Shown piece after piece: positions 12,085-22,355 of a stretch of DNA of 64,000 bases. This stretch comes from Acanthococcus lagerstroemiae (Eukaryota; Arthropoda; Insecta; Hemiptera; Eriococcidae): NCBI GenBank assembly GCA_031841125.1, contig CM063108.1:54892122-54956121 (forward strand), given 5' to 3'. The translations under genes were made by a program, and so were the position numbers. The notes under the pieces are model-generated. The model was not told where the DNA came from, did not search any database, and saw nothing but the letters and a program-made list of their open reading frames with translations. Numbering within the stretch: position 1 is the first letter of the stretch; every line of letters starts with the position of its first letter.

Positions 12085-15023
12085 TTTGATTTATTGATTT
12101 ATTGATTTATTGATAATTAGCCCTCCACAACAGCCTGATGGCCAATTACAGTGGGGGGGGGGGCATATACAAAAAGTTCTTAATATATATAGCTAAATAT
12201 AAAGAAAGAAAAAATAAAAGAAAAGAAAAGAAAAGAAAAAGTAACTAAAGAAAAAGAAAGAGGAAAAAGACAACTGAAAGAGAAAAATAATAAAAAATAA
12301 AAAATAAATAAAAATAAATTAATTAATTTAAAAAAAATAAATAAAAAATAATAATAATAATGAGAAAAAAAAAATAATAATGAAAAAATAAGATATCTAT
12401 TTTTCGAATTGCCAGCCATTCCCCCCGTGTCCCTACCCCATCCACCCGCCAGTTGTAGGCCACCCCCGTGACCTCACTCCCAGCGATACTTAGCCCCGTC
12501 TTGGGGTCTTTTAAACAAACACAACTGAGGAAACGGACAAGAAGAATTGATACAGATAATTATTTGAGGAAAGGGTTTGTTGTACAGAAAAGCTCAGCTG
12601 AAGAAGTCATTGATGCCACGTTTAAATTTTAATTGATTCAGTGAATCAAGAATATCTAGGCTTTTGTCTAATTGTACCATGTTATTATACAACTTCATAA
12701 TGCGGTTGAATGGAGCATTCATAAAATGACCAGTGTGAGTTACCGGAAGTAAGAATACGTCGGTCCTTCTACTATTGAAACTAGGTATACGTATTCTTAC
12801 ATTCTCAAGTAACGTCGGTTCATTTATCTTGTTATGAATTATTTTGTGTAGAAAGACCAGGCCTGCTATGTTCCTTCTTCCGCTTAGGCTTTTAGTTTCA
12901 TACCCTTGGTGCAACTCGGAATATGTGATCGAATAACAATAATAAGAAAAATGTCTGTAGTAAAGGTATCTTAAAAAGCGCTTTTGTACATTTTCTACCA
13001 AAGTTATTGCATCAGCAGTAGCTGGACTCCGTACCACGGAGGCAAATTCAAGATGAGATCTAACCAATGAGTAGTATAACATTTTTATAGTGTCTATATC
13101 GGTAAAATTAGATGTATTTCGGATAATAAAGCCGACCATTTTCCTTGCTTTACTAACCGCTTGCCTGATATGCATTTTAAAATTTAATTTGGCATCAAGA
13201 ATGACTCCGAGATCTCTTATTTCAGTTACTGATGTGAGTTCATATTCTCCAATCATGTAGGTAGTACCAATCGAGTTAACTTTTCTTGTGTACGTAATTG
13301 TAACACATTTTTGTTTATTAAACGGAAGCTTGTTTCTTTCGCTCCAAGTTGTGATTGCGTCAAGATCCTCTTGGAGAAGCTGTGCATCATATTGCGTTTG
13401 TATCCGTTTGAATAGTTTCAGATCATCCGCATAAAGAAGTATTTTGGAGTGCCTAACATGTTGTGTTATATCATTGATAAATAAAAGGAAAAGAAGGGGG
13501 CCAAGATTTGATCCTTGGGGTACTCCAGATGTACATGAAAACATTTTAGATTTTGTTTTTTTATAGAGAACATATTGCTGTCTCTCGGAAAGGTATGAGG
13601 AAAATAGTGCCGAGAGCTGGTCGGAGAATCCAATTTCACTTAATTTGTGAACTAAAATTCTGTGGTCTACTTTATCGAAAGCCTTTTGAAAGTCCGTGTG
13701 GATTGCGTCCACCTGTATGTTTTGGTCAAGGTTAGATGATGTATAGTTTACAAACGATACTAAATTAGTCACAACAGATCTACCTTCCATGAAACCGTGT
13801 TGGCAATTGGAGATTCGGTTCCGGACCTGTTCATAAATTTTTTTATATATTATGGATTCAAAGACTTTTGCAGGCATTGGTAAGATTGATATTGGCCTAT
13901 AGTTGGTAATATCGTTTATATTGCCGCTTTTAGAGATTGGTGTTACGCTGGATATTTTCCATATTTTTGGAAACGTTGATGTTCGTATTATCAAATTAAA
14001 TATATACATTAACGGTTTTACAAAGAATTCTCGACAAGCTTTGTATATGTACGGGGGTATATTATCAGGACCTAGTGTGCGTTTGGGTTTTATAAGTTGC
14101 AAGGCTTTATCAACCTCCCAACAAGAAATATTATTTAGTTGTATAATTACGTGGGATTTTCCAGAAAATAATGACCCGGGAGTTGTAGCTGTCTGTGATT
14201 TGGAAAATACAGAAGCGAAGTTTTCAGCGAACGCGGCTGCTATCCCCTTCGTTGAGTAGATGGTGTTTCCATTATACATATATGTGTTTGCATTTATTCC
14301 ATTTTTTCTTTTACTGTTAACGTAAGACCAGAATCGTCTGGGGTTCTCTTTTATACTGTTCTCTGCACTAATTTCGAAAGATTTCCGAGCTTTCTTTATC
14401 AACTGTTTGACTTTTCTCCGCTGGTTCTGAAACGCAAAAAGATACATATTGTTTCCTGTTTTCTTGAACTTGAGACGGTACTTTTCCTTTTTCCTTAAAT
14501 TTTGAACCAGTTCACGAGTGAACCACTTAGGATAAGAGTTGTTTCTTTTTTCTTTGAGTGGGACTGTATCTGTTATCACCTTTTGAACTTGTTCGCTGAA
14601 ATACGCGACAGCGCTGTCACTATTTTCGATCGTATAAAGAGGAGACCAGTTTATGTTCCGAAACTTACAATACATGCTTAAAAAGTCTGCTTTGGCATAG
14701 TTGAGAAACTTACTATTGTCGTTCATTGAGGCTCTTTTTTGGTTTGTGCAGTTTTTGAAAGCTACTGGGAATGTGATTCTTAGAGGTGGGTGACTTCTAT
14801 CTGATTGGAGTACTAGTGATTCTTCTTGATAAACCCTGATATCTACAATATTAGTTAATACTAAGTCGAGTGTCCTACCCAGGTTATTCAGTACCTTATT
14901 GCATGACTCCAGGCAGCACAACTCAATAAATTCATTTAAGTCAGAGGTCCTTGCATCGGTATACCCACTATTCATATCGTAAGTATTAAACTGGGGAATG
15001 TTAAAATCACCCAGAAACATTAC
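12085..15023 (-). mobile_element. 5'-truncated non-LTR retrotransposon (Jockey/CR1-like), frame intact
   Basis: Minus-strand element made of an 808-codon ORF, about 0.5 kb of 3' UTR, and a 3' end bearing short tandem units of ATCAATAA (12087-12117), a 3' tail type known from several non-LTR clades. The 3' UTR holds a 230-bp pyrimidine-rich stretch (on its own strand) and a CCCC-GTCTT-GGGG hairpin near 12491-12512. The 5' end is cut inside the endonuclease domain. Flanks on both sides belong to the same decayed satellite. A convincing target duplication is not visible. Confidence 0.85.
12594..15020 (-). CDS. LINE ORF2: partial endonuclease plus complete reverse transcriptase, 808 codons
   Basis: Encodes the machinery for target-primed reverse transcription. 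Residues 1-85 are the tail of an APE-type endonuclease (GDFN at 4-7). The usual SDH triplet reads SDRSHPPL at 73-80, so a catalytic histidine motif is displaced. Reverse transcriptase blocks follow: NYRPISILP 373-381, QHGFMEGRS 407-415, DFQKAFDKVDH 443-453 (catalytic Asp), SGVPQGSNLGPLLF 498-511, and the YADD box 530-533. The C-terminal 200 residues hold a Cys/His-poor tail. Full ORF2 proteins of such elements are larger by roughly 150-200 N-terminal residues. Lack of any stop or frameshift suggests a recent copy. No ORF1 is present. Confidence 0.9.
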   Translation of the reverse strand: MFLGDFNIPQFNTYDMNSGYTDARTSDLNEFIELCCLESCNKVLNNLGRTLDLVLTNIVDIRVYQEESLVLQSDRSHPPLRITFPVAFKNCTNQKRASMNDNSKFLNYAKADFLSMYCKFRNINWSPLYTIENSDSAVAYFSEQVQKVITDTVPLKEKRNNSYPKWFTRELVQNLRKKEKYRLKFKKTGNNMYLFAFQNQRRKVKQLIKKARKSFEISAENSIKENPRRFWSYVNSKRKNGINANTYMYNGNTIYSTKGIAAAFAENFASVFSKSQTATTPGSLFSGKSHVIIQLNNISCWEVDKALQLIKPKRTLGPDNIPPYIYKACREFFVKPLMYIFNLIIRTSTFPKIWKISSVTPISKSGNINDITNYRPISILPMPAKVFESIIYKKIYEQVRNRISNCQHGFMEGRSVVTNLVSFVNYTSSNLDQNIQVDAIHTDFQKAFDKVDHRILVHKLSEIGFSDQLSALFSSYLSERQQYVLYKKTKSKMFSCTSGVPQGSNLGPLLFLLFINDITQHVRHSKILLYADDLKLFKRIQTQYDAQLLQEDLDAITTWSERNKLPFNKQKCVTITYTRKVNSIGTTYMIGEYELTSVTEIRDLGVILDAKLNFKMHIRQAVSKARKMVGFIIRNTSNFTDIDTIKMLYYSLVRSHLEFASVVRSPATADAITLVENVQKRFLRYLYYRHFSYYCYSITYSELHQGYETKSLSGRRNIAGLVFLHKIIHNKINEPTLLENVRIRIPSFNSRRTDVFLLPVTHTGHFMNAPFNRIMKLYNNMVQLDKSLDILDSLNQLKFKRGINDFFS

Positions 15024-15053
15024 CTGAAATGAGCGACGCCAGACATCCTTATT

Positions 15054-15560
15054 TCAATACTTTTTCCAGATTTCTCGAATAAATCAAATGGGATCCCTTC
15101 AAAAAAGGAAAGTCGAGTTCAAATTTCAGGACCAAAACGGGGTCGGATCCAAAATCTGATTTAATTTCAGAATTCAGCAACAAAAGAAAACCCTATACCG
15201 ATACTTTATCCAGTTTTCATGGTAGGATTAATTGAGCCCATTCTAAGGGGTTAAATTTAAATTTTGGGGCCCAAATCCGGGTCAAATTTAAAATCAGGTT
15301 GAACTTTCGAAATCAGCGATCCAAATAACCACTATTTGGATGCGTCGTTACAATTTTCAAGTTAGGTTAATTCTGTCCATTTGAAGGGGTCAGATTTGGA
15401 TTTGATGACCCAAATCAGAGTTACAAAAAACACTTTGATACAATTTTCGAACTCAGCAATCCAAAAAATCCCTATATTTTGATTCGGTAAAGTTAAGCTA
15501 GCCCCTAGAAACGGGAATAGACGAATTTGGAGCGAATAACTGATTGTATTTCCGAACACA
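15054..15560. repeat. Decayed complex satellite, right side of the LINE
   Basis: Three units at about 130-150 bp spacing, marked by CAGAATTCAGCAAC (about 15167), CGAAATCAGCGATCC (about 15317) and CGAACTCAGCAATCC (about 15447), each followed by ACCCTATA or CACTATTTGG-like sequence and GGTTAATT. It continues the array seen left of the LINE. Confidence 0.6.
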
Positions 15561-15571
15561 CCGTCTTAAAA

Positions 15572-15730
15572 TACCCATTTTCACACTTTTTCGATGTTTC
15601 CTTTTAAAATTCCAAAGTTGATGGCACGTCTTAGCTTTCCTGAAGGAAGGACCCATTTCCACACGTGTTCGATGTTTCCTTTTAAGATTCCGAAGTTAAT
15701 GGCACGTCTTAGCCTCCCTGGGGGAAGGTA
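15572..15730. repeat. Tandem duplication, 79-bp unit
   Basis: Two adjacent units share CGATGTTTCCTTTTAA, ATTCC, AAGTT, ATGGCACGTCTTAGC and CCTG in the same order. A related sequence (ATGCCAAAGTTAGTGGTACA) recurs near 63708. Confidence 0.75.
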
Positions 15731-15919
15731 TACATTTTCTCACCCTAAAGAAAACTAAACCACAGTCTTTGAAGGTGCCCGTTCAGCCCATCTCGACCCG
15801 ACTTCGCAATCCGAAAAAAATGGGGCAAGTTGTGAAACACCCTGTGTCTTATTTTATCAAAGACCCAACTTGAGAAGTTTTATACCCCTTTAACTAATAA
15901 GATCTGTTTGAAATGTCAG

Positions 15920-16068
15920 ATTTTGGCTGGAATACCACTGATCCAGTAGTGGTTCCTGTTGGATGTGTTACCTCGCCGGTATCTCGTATGTTCCTTGTAT
16001 GTGGTAAACTATGGTGCATATGTCATAACATCATAAAGATTTTGAACATCAATACTCTCCGTATAGAA
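15920..16068 (+). CDS. ARHGEF17: ARHGEF17-like, exon e
   Basis: Bounded by an acceptor ending at 15919 and a GTGAGT donor at 16069. After the shared codon it reads FGWNTTDPVVVPVG, then SPVSRMFLVCGKLWCICHN and IKILNINTLRIE, matching the family blade with the G-x-LWC motif. It ends in phase 0. The intron before it (6.57 kb) carries the large LINE. Confidence 0.88.
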
Positions 16069-16187
16069 GTGAGTCCGGCAATTCTATCAGAATTGAGTAC
16101 ATTAGTAACTGAACTTATTCTAAATTATGGCGTTATACTGAAACCAAGAAAAGAAACAACGTTGCTTATCTAACGATTGTGGTTTAG

Positions 16188-16362
16188 AATTCCTTCACCA
16201 TAATCGGTGAGAACAATCGGGCAATCACCTCGGTCGCTGTATCCGGGTTCAGCGTCTATCTGTCGCTGCAGAATTCAGCGGTGCTTCGGGTAGTGCACGG
16301 GATCTCATGCGATATCCTGTCCGAAGTGAACATTGCTCCAGCCGTTACCAAAATGCTTTCCG
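16188..16362 (+). CDS. ARHGEF17: ARHGEF17-like, exon f
   Basis: The preceding intron is only 119 nt. The frame encodes NSFTIIGENNRAITSVAVSG and continues through VYLSLQNSAVLRVVHGISCD to PAVTKMLSG, one propeller blade. The donor GTGAGT starts at 16363 and the exon ends in phase 1. Confidence 0.88.
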
Positions 16363-16450
16363 GTGAGTTTTGAAACCACTTCAGGTCGACTTTAATTGCG
16401 CATATCTAATTTACAGACTTAATGTTTCAACTTCTGAGTTTACTTCCTAG

Positions 16451-16621
16451 GCACGGATGATATAATTAGACAGCATAAAGCTGCGTGTCTTCGAGTGACC
16501 TCACTGTTAGCAAGTAAAGAACTGCTGTGGATCGGTACCAGCGCTGGCGTAATATTAACCATGCCGCTGCCTAATGTCAAACAGGATACTTTGAAAATAT
16601 CGAGTATTCCGCATCCGATTG
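16451..16621 (+). CDS. ARHGEF17: ARHGEF17-like, exon g (RQHKAACLR / LLWIGTSAG blade)
   Basis: After an 88-nt intron (acceptor TTACTTCCTAG) the exon encodes DDIIRQHKAACLRVTSLL and KELLWIGTSAGVILTMPLP, among the most diagnostic segments of ARHGEF17. The donor is GTAAGT at 16622, phase 1. An open frame continues past the donor but loses all family similarity, so the donor is taken as real. Confidence 0.92.
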
Positions 16622-18714
16622 GTAAGTACTTGAGTTTGAACTTCTTATATGAGACATTAAGGACGACTGATGGTGATATTTTCCGTAGTCCTTCAACTAG
16701 TAACTTGTATCCTTCCATTTTTCTCTCGCCTATGTTAATCTTTTTATTTCTACGGATTTACACTTTGTATCCTTCATTATCTACACTTCATAGCTCATTT
16801 GCCTTCCTTTCCAGTTCTTCCTATCAACTACTCTAGTATGTTATAACAGCCTATTCCTGCTTGTCTTATACAGGATGTGTCAAAATAGTTGACCGATTTT
16901 TATACGCTTACCATATGGCAACACTGATGTGTAGGCAACTTTTTTCTATGAAAATATTCGGCTGTGTATGCCACTTTCATTTAGTAAGCATGGCTCTGTG
17001 GTCTGGAGAACATCGCGGTTTCTGTGTAGAAACGTTTATTCTAAAAAGCAGTGTTGTGGCGACTCAGCACGCATTTCGAAAACAGTTTAAACTAAAAAGA
17101 CACAATTTCGTTCCCTCTCCAAAGAAAATTCCCGCGTTTGTTCTCCTATTCTCCCCACTCTGAACGCTACTGGTGATGCCCTTGCATTGAACATTCATCG
17201 TCCACTGCTTGATTGCCTTTCTTTTTCTGGTCATGACATAATCTATTTGATATCTTTTTTCATTTCCAGGACTATTTCAAAGAAAAATTTTTCTCTAGTG
17301 ATTTTTAAAAAGAATGTTTCCAATAACTAATTTATATTTCTCACAAAATTGTATGAGCCTGAACTTTCCTTCATTTCGATCTCCTAAACCAAGCTCTCCG
17401 CATATCCCTTCTTCTTTTCTTCCCCCTACTCTCGCGTTCCAATTTCTCATTATAATTAAATTTCCTTCACCTTTTACTTTGCTTAGTACTTTATCAATTT
17501 TCTCATAATTCTTTTACTACATGTTCTATAACTTCCTGTTGGCATATAAACTAGGCCTATCACTGAAGATACTGGTCTAACTGAAATACTCACCATTAAT
17601 ATTCTCTTACTACGTCGGGTATAACCAAGGTTAATATTTTATATTTTAGGTAAAATGCATGTAAAATGTAAATGGATGTAAAATGGCGAAAAAACAACAT
17701 GATTGATGATTGATAAAAATATATGATAACTGACATAATAAAAAATGAGAATGAAAAATGAAACTGAATAAAGAAATAAATAATTGAAATGAAATTAATT
17801 CAATTTTTATGGTAGAATACTCGTAAAATGAATGGTGCGGTTTAAGTAGAAATTACTATGATACCACCAAGGCAGATGAGTTCAACTTGATTTATTTTGA
17901 ATGGAATCTATCAAATTAATTAATTTTTATTAAATTAATGTTTTTTATTTGAAAATTTTCATTTTAAAATTTACAGTTTAAAAAGTTTTGTAAAAAATGT
18001 TGAAACTTCTTTTTTAGCTTGAATTGCTCTATTTAAAAATAAAAATTGTTTTATCCTTGTCATTTATAATTTACTTTCACGTTTAATTATGTGTAAAATT
18101 TTCTAATTTCTTGCAAGTTACCTTTAGTGAATTTGAGGAGTATAAATTATAAAATTGATTGAATGATAAAGGAGACGACCACTTTTGAGTGTAGTTCCAG
18201 TTACGTGCAAATTTTTAATTTGTAAAAAATGTAAAATAAAAAGCTCTTTTACATTGACTATTTTACACGTAAAATGAGCATATAAAATGTAAAATGCATT
18301 TCATCTGCCAACCCTGGGTATTACTCTACACTCTATTCTCCAGTCTCATTCATAATAATACCTACGCCTGCTTGCTCTCTTTTAGGCTGTTATATTCATT
18401 ATTCTACACTCCCCTGCCCAAAATTCATTGTCTTCTGATCATCTTACTTCACTAATTCCTGTTAGAGGTATCTAATTTTAATGTTTTCATTTCTCTTTCT
18501 TTAAATTTTATAATTTGCCTACATCATTTAGTGTCCTTACATTTCATGTCCTATTCTCAATTCTGATAGTTTCTTACTAGTCTCCAGGTGGGACATTCAT
18601 CACATACGGAATTATTTACTTTGTGAGTTACCATCATAACTGTGGTGGTGGAGAAGCATATCCAGGGAATTTCCCGTTTTTCAGGGCTTGAATTTTTCTT
18701 CTATGTCCCTTAGT
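16622..18714. other. Intron g-h, left part: no gene; AT-rich TAAAATG repeat near 17640-18310
   Basis: Mostly featureless. Between 17640 and 18310 the motif GTAAAATGCAT or GTAAAATG recurs near both edges, and the block ends with ATCTGCCAACCCTGG, which looks like a hAT-type right end. I could not find the matching left end, so it is reported as a repeat-like block only. Confidence 0.3.
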
Positions 18715-18774
18715 CAGGGGCGAAAATAGAGCGAAAACTTTGAGGAGGGCTGAAGCCCCGACGCCTAAAACAAC

Positions 18775-18805
<31 letters not shown>

Positions 18806-19917
18806 ACTATAAAAATAGATTTTCCTCTCTATAATACTTCCTTCCTTGGGTCATTCTCTGAATAACATGAAAATTCGCTCTTCAATTTTTACAAAATTTG
18901 AACTATTGAATAATGAATTTTTTTTTAATGCTAACTCCTTGGGGATGCATAATAGAACATTCTTACAACACTTAACCATCTAAATAATCTCAGTCGAGTC
19001 ATTCGTCATGAAAATCAAATACGACTTTCCATGACGATTGACAAAAATGATTGCCCACGACGGATGACGATTTCAGGAAAATGGTGAGTCTGAACCCGGG
19101 GTTTTTATGTTACAGAAAAATGAAGTAGATGAGTGTCATCTGCGATCTATTACTTACCTGAAACGAGTATTGTTCAAGTTTTCATTATCTTACGTGACCG
19201 CGCACAAGTATCCATTACTGATGCCGGAAAAAATATCAGACACTTGCTATTTTGTCGAGATTTTGATAATGCTCGGTTTTTCTTAGGAAGATGGAGAGAA
19301 AAAGATTTGACCGGTCTTCTTATAAAAGTATTGAATCAGTCTAGCCACTTTTCCGGTTACAAAATATCGAGTAACACGATTCACTGATTGGTTGAACACA
19401 GCCCATGAAGGATAACCTTTTTTTTGCTCACGGATTTTAATCCCAGCTACTGTGTCTATTAGAGCCAGGAAACTATGCTTCCACTGTTACCAATCTATCA
19501 TCTCAATGCACTGTCCATCACAACCATGCTATCCAGTAGTACCAATACTTGTAAATATAAAAGTTATTTTCAATTATTGCGATCGAAGTTGTTTTACTCA
19601 CACCCACGACGAATGACATTTTGGAACTTCAATTGGTTTTTCAGAATTTTTATTTCACCATATTTGGGACGTTGATGTTGTGGGTCATAGCGGAGACTAT
19701 TACCTATGTACAGAAAAAAAATTATCTCTCTAGCTCAGATGGTTCCCGAGATGTAGGTGCCCACGCGAATTTTCATGTTATTCAGAGAATGACCCTCTAA
19801 CGGAAACAAAAAATTTAAAAAAAAAAATAGAAAAGCAAGGCATACTGTATTAAGATTTATTTGAAAAATAAAATTTAAGGGGACTCAGCCCCCAGTCCGC
19901 TTCTATTTCCGCCCCTG
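18715..19917. mobile_element. 1.2-kb non-autonomous DNA element with about 180-bp inverted ends
   Basis: The left end CAGGGGCGAAAATAGAGC is mirrored by the right end (inverse reads CAGGGGCGGAAATAGAAGC). The inverted match resumes further in as GGGTCATTCTCTGAATAACA (left about 18859, right about 19776), so the arms are about 180 bp. CTTAGT before and CTTTAGT after the element may be an imperfect target duplication. The left arm contains a run of more than 20 C (from about 18774). No transposase frame is visible inside. It sits in the last intron of the ARHGEF17-like gene. Confidence 0.65.
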
Positions 19918-20102
19918 CTTTAGTTCATCTTTAAGCCCCTTGGCCACCTCACGACAGCACATATACAGAGGAAACCTATCGATAACAAACTAACAAATAC
20001 TGGCAATGTCAGCTACCAGACTGGTGAAGCCCTTGCATTTCTATCATAAAAACTTCTCATCTTGCCATTCTTCTGATGAATTCGAATTGATTGCTATTCT
20101 AG

Positions 20103-20344
20103 GTCTACCGCACGGCCACACCGGACATGTACGATTTCTCACCGCAGTCAAGTGCCAAAATAAAGCGAAATTGGACAGCGGGCGACGTTCGTCCAAGACG
20201 CCGGAGAAGAAGCCGGAGCCGAACAGCAACAAGATGCTGATTATATCCGGCGGCGACGGCTACGAAGATTTCCGATCGAGTTCGGTATCTGAAATCGCCG
20301 GTCGTGAAGATTCCACGAATCATTTGTTGATTTGGAGATTCTAA
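20103..20344 (+). CDS. ARHGEF17: ARHGEF17-like, terminal exon with stop
   Basis: The acceptor is TTGCTATTCTAG. The exon encodes GLPHGHTGHVRFLTAVKCQN, a lysine-rich and proline-containing linker, then NKMLIISGGDGYEDFR and the C terminus REDSTNHLLIWRF followed by TAA at 20342-20344. Its GC content is clearly higher than the flanking intron, as for the other exons. Confidence 0.93.
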
Positions 20345-21435
20345 TGTCGATGTAAGATCGACGATCGTGTTACCACAGCCCAAAGGCTATTTCCTGATCT
20401 CCTGAGGCGTCTGCAGTTCTTGATTACCGTGTACAGCTGAGTTGAGATAAATTAAAAGGGACCATATGTTACTTTCTTACGTGGAGATGCATGAAATGCG
20501 TATTTTAAGGGTAAATAATTCGTAGAATCGTTCGAGGACACCGAGTCGAGTAAACGAGCTTGGCGAGTGATATTCCGAGATGAAATGTCGATGCGATATT
20601 CTGTTACACAGATTTGAAAGCACGAAAAATGATTTGTCGGTGGTCAAAATGCGTACGGAAAATGAAATATCGAAAAAAACGCGAGGTGGATAGAATTGAG
20701 TTCCGAGCATAGAGATGAATATCGTTGATCGCATTTCCGGACGAGAGAAATGTTCACCCGTCTCGTAAATTAAACGGGGATTTGTGTATGCATTATCATG
20801 AACGATTATACACAGAAAATTGCCTACTATGTGAAAGTGCAGGCGTACATTCTAACAACAAATCAGTATTAGGACTGAGCCTGCTGCACGCGAAACTAAA
20901 TGCATACGAGACAATGATCAATGACTTGACATGAAATTGGCAAAATAATTTAGCCTTTTCGCAATTAGATCACGTTGAGCTAGAATGAATCAAGTCTAAA
21001 GAAATGTTAGAAATGGAAAACAAAATTCCGGAAAAATATCATGGACTATTTTGATCACAAGTGTCTCGTGCTCTTTCGTAAAGCAAATTCTTAGGTCTCC
21101 ACTCGAATTTTTTCTTTACTTCGTTTCTCAATTCGATGATATTATATTCCTAATGAAACGTAAGTAGACATCAAGGTTCTCAAGTTTGAGGTTTTAGGTT
21201 GCGGAATGGTCAAGCGGTCGTCTCTTTCGAACTCGAACAGAAGAAATGATATACATTTTGACGAAAGGAATATCTAGATTTACTAATTCCAAATATTTCG
21301 AAACTTTATGAGCAGTTGTTAAATTCTCGTCTATACCGTAACATTACCTTTTATTTTAAATCCTTAGTAATTTTGTACAATATGTTGTAACAAAATTTTC
21401 GTGTTTATTAATAATTAAAAAACATTTGTAATTGG
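20345..21435 (+). other. Probable 3' UTR of the ARHGEF17-like gene
   Basis: About 1.1 kb after the stop has no repeat relatives elsewhere in the window and a more even base composition than the intergenic DNA beyond it. ATTAAA occurs near 20450. A better 3' end is near 21405-21440, where TTGTAACAAAATTTTC and AATAATTAAAAAAC are followed by a GT-rich tract. The exact polyadenylation site is inferred, not shown. Confidence 0.35.
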
Positions 21436-21919
21436 TTTGTTCGAGTTAGTTTCGTTCTTTTTTTCTTCTTCATGATTCTCTAACGTGGGTTTTCCACTCG
21501 ACCGGGAATTAGCAAATTTACTGAGAAATGAGTCGTACGTGATGAACTCAATTTTTCGCTTACTCCCCGACTCGTCTGAAATACAGCAGTCTGAAGTATG
21601 AAGACAAAACTAAACGATATTTGAACCAAATGGTTTACAGATTACAATTAATAATTTTTCAAGATAAATCCGCTCAATTAGCCAAAAAAACCGACGAATA
21701 GGAACGAAAATTGATGGGAAGTTGAAATTTTGCACAGAGAGTCACATAATAGTACTGATCAATTTATACTGAAAATCGCTTGAAATTCGCCCATGAGAAG
21801 TACAACAAATTGATTTTTCAGCAAGAAGTTGAAAAAAGTTTCAGACAAAAAATATCCCTGAGAGGATTTTACAAAACAAAGATTCTGATTAATGTTTTCT
21901 CAAGTATTTAAAACTATAT
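21436..21919. other. Intergenic, nothing recognised
   Basis: AT-rich sequence downstream of the likely 3' end of the Rho GEF gene; no repeats or coding signal found. Confidence 0.4.
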
Positions 21920-22224
21920 CAGAGGCGTCGCTGTTTTTTTTGTTTTTTTTTGGGGGGGTAGTTTTTTTAACAGTTGACCTACATTCATCAGCGTCGGTTG
22001 ATTTTTGGAGGAAGGGTGTAATATGTTGTATGTGTAATGGAATTAAGTGTATGGTATGATTCTACTTGCTGTATCACATAGTCCTGATTCGTTTACAATT
22101 TTTTAAATAATGAAGTGACATTTGAATTGGAGGGAGGGGGTAAACCTAATCATTTCTACCCCCTCCCCCAATAAATTAGTGTAAGTATTACCCGTCTACC
22201 CCGCTCCCCATAGCGACGCCCATG
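21920..22224. mobile_element. hAT-like MITE
   Basis: Left end CAGAGGCGTCGCTG and right end TAGCGACGCCCATG form imperfect inverted repeats around a GCGTCGCT core. The interior has T-, G- and C-runs. Flanks AACTATAT and ATTATATT are only similar, so the duplication is imperfect. Confidence 0.5.
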
Positions 22225-22355
22225 ATTATATTATACACTACCACGCATTAAAATACAGAGGCCTTATAAGGAGGCAATGATATAGATTTTTCAAGAAGAA
22301 AGAGGAGGGGAAGGGGTTAAAAAAACCTCTTTTGCTGATACATTACAGCATGTCC

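Larger units (their letters stand above)
1..20344 (+). other. ARHGEF17: 3' part of an ARHGEF17-type Rho GEF gene (eight exons, propeller half)
   Basis: Eight exons splice in phase to 1,332 nt, which is 443 codons plus TAA. The order of conserved blocks is that of the C-terminal WD40-like beta-propeller of ARHGEF17 (TEM4): DVWVCNSDGYVGQVC, then an acidic linker, MWLGTEDGVVHIY, FVSLANGEVFVY, GKLWCICHN, RQHKAACLRVTSLL, LLWIGTSAGVILTMP, HGHTGHVRFLTAVK, MLIISGGDGYEDFR and a terminal REDSTNHLLIWRF. From the family: these proteins activate RhoA-type GTPases through a DH-PH module and act at the actin cytoskeleton. That module is not in the window, so it must lie upstream. All internal donors are GTGAGT, GTAAGT or GTAGGT. 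The family call rests on remembered motifs; a close paralogue such as ARHGEF10 is the main alternative. Confidence 0.85.

Noticed and set aside
12180..12419. 79-codon minus-strand frame made almost only of Phe, Leu, Ser and Ile.
   Set aside because: It is a translation of the polypurine tract in the LINE 3' UTR.
13553..14259. Plus-strand open frames of 60 and 118 codons.
   Set aside because: They are antisense shadows of the LINE reverse transcriptase frame.
16495..16836. 113-codon frame that continues past the exon g donor.
   Set aside because: Family similarity stops exactly at the GTAAGT donor at 16622.
20006..20102. In-frame extension upstream of the last Rho GEF exon.
   Set aside because: It precedes a good acceptor and shows no similarity to the family.
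21195..21245. GGAATGGTCAAGCGGTCGTC resembles the A-box region of a serine or leucine tRNA.
   Set aside because: No B box, no anticodon arm and no closing acceptor stem follow.
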